DNA from: Dolichospermum sp. DET69
GTDB lineage: Bacteria; Cyanobacteriota; Cyanobacteriia; Cyanobacteriales; Nostocaceae
Assembly (NCBI GenBank): GCA_017355425.1
Contig: CP070233.1
Span: forward strand, 164,501 to 228,500
DNA length: 64,000 nucleotides
Direction: 5' to 3'
A program made the translations under genes and the position numbers. Below the pieces are notes generated by a model, which saw only the letters and a program-made list of their open reading frames with translations, had not been told where the DNA came from and searched no databases. The stretch's first letter is position 1; each line of letters begins with the position of its first letter. This document shows, piece after piece, positions 26,162 through 35,164 of the stretch.

Positions 26162-26376
26162 AATTGACAATTGATAGTTGCATATTGAGTTAAAAAAACT
26201 CAATGCAAAACGGATAAATATTGGTTTCGCTTGGGTAAACTCACCCTCAAAATTTAATTTATAAGTTTTAATAAGGTATTGATGATTAAGAAGAATTTTG
26301 GAGATTTTGATGATAGTATTTATTTAAGGCTTTCTGGAATCTCCGCTTCATCAACTTTATGCGTTTGTAAAAATAA

Positions 26377-26607
26377 TTACTGATTCTTCAAGTCATCCCC
26401 AGGAAACGTATTGCATCTTTTCTTATCGCTACTGTGATAGCGTCTATGTCCGTATTGGGTATTGCAGAAAATGCTGATTCTGCAACTCATAATCGTCATG
26501 AGACAACTACCCATGTTAGACGTAATCGGACTTGTAATGGCAGAAATCGTTATAGATATTATGGCGGTAGGCATTACAGATGTCGTTATAATAGACGACA
26601 TTATTAA
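26377..26607 (+). CDS. Small secreted Arg/Tyr-rich peptide, start uncertain
   Basis: The frame open from 26377 reads RKRIASFLIATVIASMSVLG, IAENADSA, then HNRHETTTHVRRNRTCNGRN and YYGGRHYRCRYNRRHY. It has the shape of a signal peptide (cleavage near ADSA) followed by a basic mature part with two cysteines. No ATG lies upstream in frame, so translation would need CTG/ATT or the gene is 5' damaged. A 7-bp hairpin follows. Confidence 0.4.
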   Translation, partial: LLILQVIPRKRIASFLIATVIASMSVLGIAENADSATHNRHETTTHVRRNRTCNGRNRYRYYGGRHYRCRYNRRHY

Positions 26608-26630
26608 TTCAATTACCATCATTTAAAGGA

Positions 26631-26653
26631 CTGGGTGGGTATTCCTCACCCAG
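26631..26653 (+). terminator. Hairpin after the small secreted peptide gene
   Basis: CTGGGTG-loop-CACCCAG followed by AAAAATAAT. A modest terminator candidate. Confidence 0.45.
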
Positions 26654-26692
26654 AAAAATAATAATTATAGGTTAGATAAGCAGAGCGTAACC

Positions 26693-27070
26693 TAAGAGGA
26701 TGTTTGATAGCGTTCACGAAGTGTGCCGAAGGCATAGCGTGGCGTTAGCCATAAAGTATCAGAATTAATCGAGATCCCCCCAACCCCCCCTTTTTAAGCT
26801 ACGGTGTACACACAAGTCTTCTAGAGTTGCCCCACAACGTTTAGATCCCCCCAACCCCCCTTAAAAAGGGGGGCTAAATTCTTCAAAGTCCCCCTTTTTA
26901 AGGGGGATTTAGGGGGATCGGATCACGTTTAGCATCCTGTCTAGAGATGTGTGTACACCGTAGCCTTTTTAAGGGGGGCTAAATTCCTCAAAGTCCCCCT
27001 TTTTAAGGGGGATTTAGGGGGATCTGCGGGTGTTAGATACCACACGAAAAAGTTTTCAAACAACCTCTAA
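26693..27070. mobile_element. MITE family A, copy 5, composite
   Basis: The element 26696-27067 has perfect TAA flanks and ends GAGGATGTTTGATAGC and GTTTTCAAACAACCTC. At 372 bp it is longer than its siblings and seems to hold a nested insertion: CTACGGTGTACACACA near 26810 is mirrored by TGTGTACACCGTAG near 26950, enclosing GATCCCCCC blocks. Confidence 0.75.
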
Positions 27071-27206
27071 CGCAAAACAGGTCAATGTTGGTTTTTCTAA
27101 GAAGATGTTTGAAAAGTATGAGCCAGGTAAGCATCCTGATTCTGACAATAAAAGTATCAGATATGGTATAGAATATATCTATTATATATATATATATAAC
27201 AAAGGT

Positions 27207-28619
27207 ATGAGCATTTGGACAGCAGGGACATCCATTAACAACGGTAGATATACTATTCAACAATATCTCGGTCGTGGTGGTTTTGGTATTGCCCATAGTG
27301 CTAAAGATGAGAAAAAAGGAAACATAGTTGTTATCAAAACTTTAAACCCTACACAAATTAGTCCAGAAAAATTACGAACAGAAGAGAGAAAGTTTTATAA
27401 TGAGGGAATGAGATTAGCCAAATGCAATCCTCATCCTCACATTGTCGAAGTTTATGAATTTATCGAGATAAATGGAATGTCGGGAATGGTGATGGAATTT
27501 ATTGATGGCGATAATTTGGCATCGTATACTCGTGATCATGAGGGATTATTGGAAACTGAAGCTTTGCGCTATATTGACCAAATTGGACAAGCTTTGGAAC
27601 GTATTCACGCACTGGGATTTTTACATCGGGATGTCAAACCCCATAATATAATTTTACGGAAAAGTTCCCAAAAAGCAGTTTTAATTGATTTTGGTTTAGC
27701 TAGAGAATATACTTTGGGAGCAGAGGTAAATATGACCAATGCCAGAAGTCAAGGTTATGCACCCATAGAACAATATGAGAGATATGGTAAATTTGGTGAC
27801 TATACAGATGTTTATGCTTTAGCTGCAACTTTGTATAAGTTGCTGACTAATAATGAACCTTTACCGGCAGAGTTTAGAAAAACGGGAATACCTTTACCAC
27901 CACCCCAACAATTTAACCCAAAAATTAGTGATCGCACTAATGCTGCTATTCTCAAAGGTATGGAATTAGAAGCAGTAAACCGTCCGCAAACAGTTAGAGA
28001 ATTCCGAGAAATATTGGGTTTATTAGTTCAACCTGTTGTAAATATTCCCATAAAAACACCTGTTAATGATAATCCTGTTACTGGACAAAAAAGACCGCAG
28101 GAAAATATCACCACACCTCAGTCTGGCAACCAAAATACACAATTAACATCATCCTCTGGGATGGATTATAAAAAATTGCGTGATTTACTCGCACAGGGGA
28201 AATGGAAGGAAGCAGATGAAGAAACTGTGCGGATCATGTTAACGGTGGCAAAACGAGAAAAAGAAAGTTGGTTAGATACTAAAAGTCTGGATAATTTTCC
28301 CTGCGAAGACCTACATATTCTTGATAAGTTGTGGGTAAAACATAGCAATGGTAAATTTGGCTTTTCTGTACAGCAAAAGATTTATCAATCTTGTGGAGGA
28401 ACGCTAGAATACGATCCAGAAATTTGGGATAAATATGGGGAAAAAGTGGGATGGAAAAAAAAGAAGCTATTAGGAATGGGAGGAGAATGGATAACCGACT
28501 ACAATATTACATTTGATATTACTGCACCAGCCGGACATCTACCTTCAGGATTAAGAGGAATATTAGGAAGAGGTGGGGCCGCTTCTCTCGGTTCAAGACT
28601 GGTAGACTGTAATTTATAA
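27207..28619 (+). CDS. Ser/Thr protein kinase with C-terminal GUN4 domain
   Basis: 470 aa from ATG 27207; 59 upstream in-frame codons come from repeat sequence and are excluded. Glycine loop LGRGGFGIA, catalytic HRDVKPHN near residue 140, DFGLAREY near 160, then a Pro/Thr/Gln linker (330-370). The GUN4 fold follows: LLAQGKWKEADEETVRIML, DLHILDKLWVKHSNGKFGFS, GHLPSG. GUN4 binds tetrapyrroles, and kinases with it are common in filamentous cyanobacteria. Ligand sensing is inferred. Confidence 0.88.
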   Translation: MSIWTAGTSINNGRYTIQQYLGRGGFGIAHSAKDEKKGNIVVIKTLNPTQISPEKLRTEERKFYNEGMRLAKCNPHPHIVEVYEFIEINGMSGMVMEFIDGDNLASYTRDHEGLLETEALRYIDQIGQALERIHALGFLHRDVKPHNIILRKSSQKAVLIDFGLAREYTLGAEVNMTNARSQGYAPIEQYERYGKFGDYTDVYALAATLYKLLTNNEPLPAEFRKTGIPLPPPQQFNPKISDRTNAAILKGMELEAVNRPQTVREFREILGLLVQPVVNIPIKTPVNDNPVTGQKRPQENITTPQSGNQNTQLTSSSGMDYKKLRDLLAQGKWKEADEETVRIMLTVAKREKESWLDTKSLDNFPCEDLHILDKLWVKHSNGKFGFSVQQKIYQSCGGTLEYDPEIWDKYGEKVGWKKKKLLGMGGEWITDYNITFDITAPAGHLPSGLRGILGRGGAASLGSRLVDCNL

Positions 28620-28672
28620 AGGTTACAGAAAATTATGAAAATCTCCTTTGCCATTGCAGAAATAGAGTTTGA

Positions 28673-29086
28673 GTTATCAATAATTCTGTTGGTTGGGGTT
28701 CGGCTGGGATTGAACGGAATGGAAAGGTAGAACTCACAGAAAAAGAACTACAGCGCGTTCATGAATATGCTGATTTATTTGGTCAATATAATATCCACTC
28801 CAATAACTGTGAAATGTTTGCATGGTATGTCAAAACTAGTCAAAGATATTCAGGACAGACAGAAGAAATGATAATAACCAAATTTGGTGCAGCTTTAGTA
28901 CAAATTGTTCAACCTGTTTACACTGTTCGTAGTATCAAATATCTGGAAATTGAAAAATCAATCGTAGATTACCTTGATAAGAATCAGCAGAAAATCAAAC
29001 AAAATAAACTTACTGAGCAACAAACAGCACGAGATGATTTTTGGGCTAAACGAGATGCTGAAAGAAAACAAAAAAATAATAAATAA
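28673..29086 (+). pseudogene. LRAT-like (NlpC/P60 superfamily) protein, 5' damaged
   Basis: The frame from 28673 reads NNSVGWGSAGIERNGKVELT, later YNIHSNNCEMFAWYVKTSQR, with the NCE-F-W core of LRAT-type acyltransferases, and a coiled C-terminus ending in KRDAERKQKNNK. A stop just upstream and no good start mean that the N-terminal His motif is lost. An ATG frame at 28635 (MKISFAIAEIEFE) may be the original start, one frameshift away. Confidence 0.5.
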
Positions 29087-29391
29087 TTGTGGATTGGCTT
29101 AAATGAAACCAAACCCAAGGTAAAAGGGGGAAGTGAATTATAAACCTTTGTCTGAATCAGGATTAACAGGATTTAAGGATTTATGGCTAACGCCACGCTA
29201 CGCGAACAGGATGTTAATTGTTAATATTAAAAATAGGAATTTATTTACTCACAATGAATAAATTATTAAGCCATAATCCTGTTAATCCTTTAATCTTGAG
29301 CATCCTGATTCTGACAATAATAAATACTGACACACTTGGTTAATATAACTGTTGGGTTTCCTTGCGTCAACCCAACCTACTTTACTCAAAT
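29087..29391. other. Intergenic repeats
   Basis: No gene. Inverted pair CAGGATTAACAGGATTTAAGG (about 29157) and AATCCTGTTAATCCTTTAATC (about 29276), members of a dispersed 'TCAGGAT..CCAGGATTTAAGGAT' family seen also near 6180, 47050, 48170, 48230, 59040 and 59750. A CAACCCAACCTAC repeat lies at the end. Confidence 0.6.
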
Positions 29392-29760
29392 TTACTCCTC
29401 CACATCAAACCACACAGGAGAAACATCATCAACCTGCCCATTATAATTAATCGTAATTTCTTGACCTGTTCTAATATCTTTATAAGCAATAATATCAATG
29501 AAACTTTTAGCAAAATTCTTAATGTAAACCGCATTGGGATGATAAGAATGATTAAAAAGAGAAGCAAAACCCAAACCTATCGCTCCGCTTTCTCCATGCC
29601 AACCAAAATAATAATTCAATAAAACAGTTTTAGTAATTAATTTAACTTGTTGTTTAGGAATCACAATCACAGCAGATGTTTCAATTAAATCACCTTTAGC
29701 AAAATCTTGCTGGGCAAATATACCTCTACCTTTAGTCTCTGTATCACGAAGTACCAACAT
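29392..29760 (-). CDS. SET-domain protein
   Basis: 122 aa. KGRGIFAQQDFAKGDLIE, then FASLFNHSYHPNA (the NHS pseudoknot motif) and GQEITINYNG. A minimal bacterial SET domain, a probable protein lysine methyltransferase whose substrate is unknown. Monocistronic. Confidence 0.85.
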   Translation of the reverse strand: MLVLRDTETKGRGIFAQQDFAKGDLIETSAVIVIPKQQVKLITKTVLLNYYFGWHGESGAIGLGFASLFNHSYHPNAVYIKNFAKSFIDIIAYKDIRTGQEITINYNGQVDDVSPVWFDVEE

Positions 29761-29962
29761 ATTGTAATTCTATCTGATGGGTAAGAATGATTTTTGACCA
29801 ACCACTACAGATAGACGCAGAGAGAATAAAGACAAATTTTTGTCACTGACTTACGGCTGCTATAGCCACTATAAAGTCAATGATTAAAGATGTAGTCAAA
29901 ATTTCGGTAAATTTTAATTTTTTGTGCAAAGTTGAGAAGATTCATGTTATTATAGATATCCC

Positions 29963-30436
29963 ATGCTAACTATCATTGGCTGTGGCAATCTCAATCGGAA
30001 TGATGATGCTGTTGGCGTAATCATAGCCCAACGTTTACAGCAATATCTCGCTCAAAATCCTCACCCCAACATCCGCGTTTTTGATTGTGGAACTGCGGGA
30101 ATGGAAGTGATGTTTCAAGCCAGAGGTAGCGAAAAATTAATTATTCTGGATGCCAGTTGCACAGGTTCAGAACCAGGTGCTATATTTAAAGTCCCAGGGA
30201 AAGAACTAGAAGCACTGCCCGAACCTAGTTACAACTTACATGATTTTCGTTGGGATCATGCCTTGGCTGCTGGAAGAAAAATCTTTTTAGATGATTTTCC
30301 CCAAGATGTGACAGTCTATTTAATCGAAGCTGCAAATCTGGATTTGGGACTGGAATTAAGTCCTATTGTGCAACATTCTGCTGATTTAGTTTTTGCCGAA
30401 CTAATCATAATTATCCAACACAATGTTATGGCTTAA
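29963..30436 (+). CDS. hupW: HupW, HupL C-terminal endopeptidase
   Basis: 157 aa. GCGNLNRNDDAVGVIIAQRL (metal-ligand acid in the NDD region), FDCGTAGMEVMF and the late DHALAAGRKIF His motif are the M52 hydrogenase maturation protease signature. No hox genes are in view, so HupL at 23940 is the expected substrate. Separated from hupSL by 4.4 kb. Confidence 0.92.
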   Translation: MLTIIGCGNLNRNDDAVGVIIAQRLQQYLAQNPHPNIRVFDCGTAGMEVMFQARGSEKLIILDASCTGSEPGAIFKVPGKELEALPEPSYNLHDFRWDHALAAGRKIFLDDFPQDVTVYLIEAANLDLGLELSPIVQHSADLVFAELIIIIQHNVMA

Positions 30437-30462
30437 TCAACAATCACAAATTCCCAATTGCA

Positions 30463-30837
30463 TCAAATCCAATCACGATAAACTGGCAACTCATCTACTC
30501 TCATCTCAAAGGGTACAGTTTGCTTATCGGGAGGACAAACCCGGATTTTGGCACTGCTAACAATCCCATACAAAACATTAGCCATAGGGACGATTTGTTG
30601 CAAAATTTGCCAGTTAGTAACTTGGTCAGGGCATTCAATTACTAAAGTCAAAATACTAGCGTGAGTTGTCGCATACCAACGACAATGAGATAGCAAACTA
30701 TGAATAATGCGATCGCATCCTTCATAAAAGTATTTGCTAATTGAATGTTCTAACTGTTGTCTAAGAATAATATCCGCTGATGTTGGCTGTATAGGGTGCT
30801 TATCATCAGCATTGAATTGAGATTCTATTCTTGCCAT
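30463..30837 (-). CDS. Conserved protein of unknown function, paralogue of 8480-8851
   Basis: 124 aa. EGCDRIIHSLLSHCRWYATT, LVIECPDQVTNWQILQQI, AKIRVCPP, ending ELPVYRDWI. Convergent with hupW. No family known to me. Two copies in one window, both next to metabolic genes, argue for a real small family. Confidence 0.7.
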   Translation of the reverse strand: MARIESQFNADDKHPIQPTSADIILRQQLEHSISKYFYEGCDRIIHSLLSHCRWYATTHASILTLVIECPDQVTNWQILQQIVPMANVLYGIVSSAKIRVCPPDKQTVPFEMRVDELPVYRDWI

Positions 30838-30982
30838 TTCTCGTGATTTTCCTAGTTATTTACCAATTATCATTGCCTACAATCCGTCTTTATTGGTCTA
30901 TAGAAACTCTTGGGCTTCATCATCATAGAAAGCACCATACACTACAATCTATTTACCAATAATTGCTCAATAAATACACTCT

Positions 30983-31292
30983 TTATCCGACAAATCCGGC
31001 TAATTGCATAGGGATTTGATAACTCAGATCATCGGAGATAAAAACAAAGTTACCCGCTTTAATGAGATGTGTATTTTTATATAACCCTGGTGAAATTCCC
31101 TCGATATGATGCACCACTGAGTAAATTTCTATTTCCTCAAAATTCTCACTTGGTATTGGTTTTTGAGAAATAGATTGCTGTTGAAAACGCCTAATAGAAC
31201 GCCTATTCCCAACGTTCTTTTAAAAACCGTTCTCGGTGAAAATTAAATTGAGGATGTTCTAGTTTTTGCTGGTAACTAGGCCGCAAAGACAT
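30983..31292 (-). pseudogene. ThcOx/SagB-type nitroreductase remnant
   Basis: ATG 31292 gives MSLRPSYQQKLEHPQFNFHR, stopping at RWE. Another frame continues RSIRRFQQQSISQKPIP, then IEIYSVVHHIEGISPGLYKN and FVFISDDLSYQ. The order matches the start of the SagB-type oxidoreductase (R-S-I-R-x-F, V-EG-PGLY) but with a frameshift and deletions. Family call by motif recall. Confidence 0.4.
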
Positions 31293-31816
31293 TGTTTAAT
31301 AGATATCTTCAACACATTGATTAACTTGAAAATAGTCAGTACCACAGAGAAAAGGAATAGGTAGCGCGTCTGACTGATTTTTTTTGTACTTCTTGTCGGT
31401 ATCACATAACTAGTAATCAACTCCTTATTCTCAAATCTGCATTGAGAGTAAGTTTATCAAAATCAAAGCCTAGTTGTATGTTATTTTCATGAAGATATGT
31501 TGAAGCAGCGACAGTACCTAAATGGTGTCAGCTATCCAACAAACAATATCTCAAACTCCTGTCTTGATATTTCCAGCTAGACCTATGATATACATAAATG
31601 ACTAAAAAGATGAATCCGTTGATACGTTTATTTAATTCATCAATTAATGTCAGACAATTATTCTCAACTTCTAGATAGTAAATGCTATGTATCTGAACAT
31701 AATCTACAGTAATTACATAATAGTTAAAAATCTAGAAAGATTGAATATCAATACTAATTTATTAAGAGAAAGATCCCCAACCTCTATTTTATCCGATCAA
31801 TCATAAATTTGAAGAA

Positions 31817-31983
31817 GGAGTCACCGAGTCAGTAGCCACCGAGTCAGAATCAATCAGTCGAGGATTCAGACCTGCGACTGATTAAAGACCACCAAATCTG
31901 CGATTTGGTGGGGGTGCAAAAACGCCGGTTATTCATCCGCCACTCGCACAGAATACCCAACTGAATTCTGACTCTGTGACTCC
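31817..31983. ncRNA. Candidate structured RNA / hairpin element
   Basis: Four nested or adjacent perfect stems: P1 GGAGTCAC (31817) with GTGACTCC (31976); P2 GAGTCAGAAT (31841) with ATTCTGACTC (31965); P3 AATCAGTCG (31852) with CGACTGATT (31875); P4 CACCAAATC (31890) with GATTTGGTG (31902). This gives a closed 167-nt multi-branch fold. It could be an RNA or a palindromic mobile element; the sequence cannot decide. Confidence 0.5.
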
Positions 31984-32338
31984 TGAATTCTGTTTGATAA
32001 AGCTAAGATAAAGTACAGATGAAAGTTTAGTTAACTTTTGCTATGTGTGAATATTTTTGGTAATTAAAAAGGTGATGAATTAGGATATTAAAGGGTTTAG
32101 TTTTCTACAGTAATAGCACTGTTTAGCCACAGAAAAGTATGAATAGGGCTATTGCGATTTAATTGCAGTCACTGATAAAAACGGAGATAAATTTTAATAG
32201 AAATTGGTTGTGTAGTGACATCTACATAATTGGGATTAACTTGTACATTATATATTTTGTAAAATAGAGTTATAATTTGTGGTCAAGTTATACTTGTTTT
32301 AGTTATTATATTTGTAGAGTATATATTCCTAAAAAGTC

Positions 32339-32638
32339 ATGAAATCACCCTTGTATATCACAGCAACAGTTTTACCAGGGAATAAAATTGAAATTCAAAC
32401 TCCAAACCTTTCAGTAGGACAGAATGTAGAAATTGTTGTTTTAGTTCCAGAGGTTTCTGTTGCTGACTCTCCTGATAAAAAGCAAAACATTTCATTAAAA
32501 CAGCGTCAAGATTTTCTAAAATTATCCATTACTGAACGGAGAAGTATTCTAGAAAATCAAGCTGAGACAATGCTCACTCATTATCAACAAAATTCTGAAT
32601 GGCAAGAATTAATGACAGGTGATATCATTGATTATTAA
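32339..32638 (+). CDS. Antitoxin of a MazF-type pair
   Basis: 99 aa. YITATVLPGNKIEIQTPNLS, then GQNVEIVVLVP, resembles the AbrB-like or strand-rich heads of plant/cyanobacterial antitoxins; a C-terminal helix KQRQDFLKLSITERRSILEN would bind the toxin. Its 3' end overlaps the GTG start of the MazF reading frame by 20 bp. Confidence 0.65.
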   Translation: MKSPLYITATVLPGNKIEIQTPNLSVGQNVEIVVLVPEVSVADSPDKKQNISLKQRQDFLKLSITERRSILENQAETMLTHYQQNSEWQELMTGDIIDY

Positions 32639-32993
32639 CTCTAATATACCTAAGCGTGGAGAAATTTGATTAGTTAATTTTGATCCTACTGTTGGTGCTG
32701 AAATTCGGAAAATACGTCCTGCTGTTGTCATTAGTTTTGATGCCGCAGGTAAATTACCTATCAAACTTGTTGCTCCAATTACGGATTGGAAGCCATATTT
32801 TGCTCAAAACTTTTGGCACGTTAAAATTGAATCTGATACCATGACTGGTTTAAACAAGGCTTCCGCAATTGACGCTTTACAACTAAGAGGTGTGGATTTG
32901 CTAAGATTTATTCATAGATTGGGCAGTGTATCTGAGGTTACAATGTCAGAAATTACTATTGCTATTGTTACTGTAATCGAATACGATGTCTAA
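32619..32993 (+). pseudogene. MazF/PemK toxin with an in-frame stop (Trp to TGA)
   Basis: From GTG 32619: ISLIINSNIPKRGEI, then TGA at 32667-32669 where the family has Trp (RGEIWLVNFDP). The frame continues intact as LVNFDPTVGAEIRKIRPAVV, KLPIKLVAPITDW and LNKASAIDALQLRGVD to a normal stop. One base kills the toxin while the antitoxin is preserved. Confidence 0.85.
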
Positions 32994-33103
32994 TAAATCA
33001 TTGCGATCGCCATTTTATAATAGTAGTTTAACATTATCCTGATTAGATCATGTCCGATTCTACTTGTTTAATTATCTCTCAAGGTAACTTTAACAATCGC
33101 ACA

Positions 33104-33331
33104 TCATAGGAGATTAAGAAATTGCTCAATATCAATTCTGGCTTGTTTCAAAATGTGGGCAAGAGTAGAGCGTTTAACAGGCTTATGAGCCGGAACTGTC
33201 AATTTAAGGACTTCATCAGTCAGTTGTTTTTCTAGTCTAATGTGGCTACCACGTTGACGAACCACAATCCATCCATCCCGTTCTAGAGCAGCTATGATTT
33301 TATTGTATGGAAGGCTGGGAACTTTACTCAT
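33104..33331 (-). CDS. hicA: HicA-family toxin
   Basis: 75 aa. YNKIIAALERDGWIVVRQRG, SHIRLEK with the catalytic His, then VPAHKPVKRSTLAHILKQA. Overlaps hicB by 4 bp. Intact. Confidence 0.88.
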   Translation of the reverse strand: MSKVPSLPYNKIIAALERDGWIVVRQRGSHIRLEKQLTDEVLKLTVPAHKPVKRSTLAHILKQARIDIEQFLNLL

Positions 33332-33531
33332 ACAACCAACTCTCGAACAATGATACCTTCCTGAGCGGAAAATTCATTTTCTACAGGTTCAAGATATAAC
33401 TCTATAGCTTCTTGAATATTTGCTAATGCCTCATCAACATTTTCCCCTTCACTGATACAACCAGGTAAGGAGGGAACATAAACAGTGTAGCCACCCTCAT
33501 CACTAGGTTCTAGAATTACTCTTAGCTTCAT
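33328..33531 (-). CDS. hicB: HicB-family antitoxin
   Basis: 67 aa. RVILEPSDEGGYTVYVPSLP, GCISEGENVDEALANIQEAI. A short HicB without a DNA-binding tail, first gene of the pair. Confidence 0.88.
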   Translation of the reverse strand: MKLRVILEPSDEGGYTVYVPSLPGCISEGENVDEALANIQEAIELYLEPVENEFSAQEGIIVRELVV

Positions 33532-33568
33532 ATTTTTACATCCATATATCTTTATTACAATTTTAATT

Positions 33569-33847
33569 TTAGCTTGTTAAATCTGCATCAATGCTTTCAT
33601 TATCAATATTTGTACTATTATGAGTATTGAGAGTGCCAAAATGACGCTCGAATTTTGCCTGTGCTAATTCTTTTTGGACATCTGTAAATACTGGCAAAAC
33701 TTGACTAAAATGCTGTTCTAGCAATGCCGTTGCTAAAGTTTCTGGAGAAATACCCACATTATTAGCTTGTTGCTGAATAGCGTTAGCGAAGCTGACCGAA
33801 GGTATCGCTATTTTATCACTTAGTTCCAGAGTTAGAATTTGGCTCAT
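33569..33847 (-). CDS. Hypothetical protein with a repeat-derived segment
   Basis: 92 aa, not recognised; it has the look of an orphan antitoxin (VGISPETLATALLEQHF, VFTDVQKELAQAKFERHFG). Codons for about IAIPSVSFANA are written in the dispersed GCGATACCTTCGG...GCTTCGCTAACGC palindrome, so a repeat has been taken into the frame. Confidence 0.5.
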   Translation of the reverse strand: MSQILTLELSDKIAIPSVSFANAIQQQANNVGISPETLATALLEQHFSQVLPVFTDVQKELAQAKFERHFGTLNTHNSTNIDNESIDADLTS

Positions 33848-34034
33848 AATAGGATACTCAAGAATTAATGTTATTATAACATTGATTGCGTACAGCGGAA
33901 AAAGCCAAAGAAAAAATCACGGTGGAAATTATTAACGATTTAATATGCGAATTTCCATTAAATTAAGAGATAAAGAGGTATAACTGACAATCATCATGGT
34001 ATAATCGTGAATGATAATTCACACCATAAGACTT

Positions 34035-34298
34035 ATGCTAAAAACGGTCGAAGGTATTTATCGAAACGGGCAAATTGAATTTACCGAACTCCCTGAAGAT
34101 GTTAACAATAGCACCCAAGTTCTCATTACTTTTCTCGATCCTAATCAAATCGATCCTCTCAAACTACGCCAATTAATTGAGCATTTGGAAACAATTGCTG
34201 GGATTCAGCAGGGTTTTGAAGAACTTAACGCTGGTAAAACTCGCCCTATTGGAGATTTTATCCAAAAAATGCAAGAGAAATATGACATTTCAAGTTGA
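34035..34298 (+). CDS. Antitoxin of a ParE-like pair
   Basis: 87 aa from ATG 34035 (MLKTVEGIYRNGQIEFTELP), a strand-rich DUF104/AF2212-like head, then KLRQLIEHLETIAGIQQGFE. Overlaps the toxin start by 17 bp. Start chosen because the family begins at this VEGIYRNG motif. Confidence 0.72.
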   Translation: MLKTVEGIYRNGQIEFTELPEDVNNSTQVLITFLDPNQIDPLKLRQLIEHLETIAGIQQGFEELNAGKTRPIGDFIQKMQEKYDISS

Positions 34299-34605
34299 GA
34301 TTACTCCAATTGCTGAAAATCAGATTGAGCAAGCCTATCGCTGGTATCAAGAACGTAATCCTGAATTTGCCGATATTTGGTTTCGGGGATTGATGAATAC
34401 TATTGCTACTTTGCAAGAAAAGCCCCAGCGTTGTGTTTTGGCAGTTGAACATGAGATTTTTCCAGAAGAGGTTCGTCAATTGCTTTATGGCAAATCTAAG
34501 AATATTTACAGAGTTCTATTTACAATTCGAGACACGATAGTATCTGTTTTATATGTTCGTCATGCTGCTCAATCACCTATGACTGTGGATGATTTAGAAG
34601 ATTGA
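34282..34605 (+). CDS. RelE/ParE-family toxin
   Basis: 107 aa from ATG 34282. FQVEITPIAENQIEQAYRWY, then SKNIYRVLFTIRDTIVSVLY and VRHAAQSP, the typical RelE/ParE strand order with the late R-V-L-F and V-R-H motif. Intact. Confidence 0.85.
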   Translation: MTFQVEITPIAENQIEQAYRWYQERNPEFADIWFRGLMNTIATLQEKPQRCVLAVEHEIFPEEVRQLLYGKSKNIYRVLFTIRDTIVSVLYVRHAAQSPMTVDDLED

Positions 34606-34622
34606 GTTTAGCATTGTTCTAA

Positions 34623-35138
34623 TTAAATAATGTCCGATTCTACCTGTTTAATTACTTCTAAAGGTAACTCTAGCACCTCTGCAATTTGCTCATCATTTAA
34701 GCCAAAATACCGTAATTTATCAATTTTTTCTATCTGAGTTTTATTATTTTTACGTTGCTTCAATTTAGAATTACTAGAATTATTTTTATCTAATTTAGTT
34801 TTAGGTTGTTTACAACTAACTTTTATATTGCCTTTTCCAAATATATTATTACTATGATTATCACCCAAAGAAATATTCACATTTCCCTGTCGTTCTAGAA
34901 CAGATTTCAGATTACTTTTATCAACTGGTTCATCAAAAATATCAGATAACATTTTTAAAAGTTCGTAACCTACATCCTTTGCATGACCCGCGCTACAGCC
35001 ACAATTTTCGGCAATATCAGCATACTTTTGATACTTTAGTGTCCCCTCAATAACTCCACGTTGCAAGTCATTGAGATGATTGCCTGTGTTGAGATAAACA
35101 GCCTCATCCACAAGTTGTAGTAGTTCCTGAACCTGCAT
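34623..35138 (-). CDS. Small two-headed HTH protein, second copy
   Basis: 171 aa from ATG 35138, where similarity to the 7211 protein begins (MQVQELLQLVDEAVYLNTGN). Same N-terminal HTH (IAENCGCSAGHAKDVGYELL), Asn/Lys-rich linker and C-terminal LRYFGLNDEQIAEVLELPLE. Its control region (35165-35250) carries the same five decamers. It is divergent from a GUN4 membrane protein across 177 bp. Confidence 0.65.
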   Translation of the reverse strand: MQVQELLQLVDEAVYLNTGNHLNDLQRGVIEGTLKYQKYADIAENCGCSAGHAKDVGYELLKMLSDIFDEPVDKSNLKSVLERQGNVNISLGDNHSNNIFGKGNIKVSCKQPKTKLDKNNSSNSKLKQRKNNKTQIEKIDKLRYFGLNDEQIAEVLELPLEVIKQVESDII

Positions 35139-35164
35139 AGTTAGAAATGTAACGCGACACAAGT

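Larger units (their letters stand above)
30838..32338. other. 1.5-kb region without an intact gene
   Basis: Holds a decayed SagB/nitroreductase-like fragment (30983-31292, minus strand), a short minus-strand coding remnant near 31420-31510 (VAASTYLHENNIQLGFDFDK), and a structured non-coding segment (31817-31983). Nothing else coding is supported. Confidence 0.6.

Noticed and set aside
26377-26622. 81-aa minus-strand frame
   Set aside because: Repetitive Ile/Ser/Met antisense of the small secreted peptide frame; no support.
29362-29622. 86-aa plus-strand frame over the SET gene
   Set aside because: Antisense shadow of the SET-domain gene on the minus strand.
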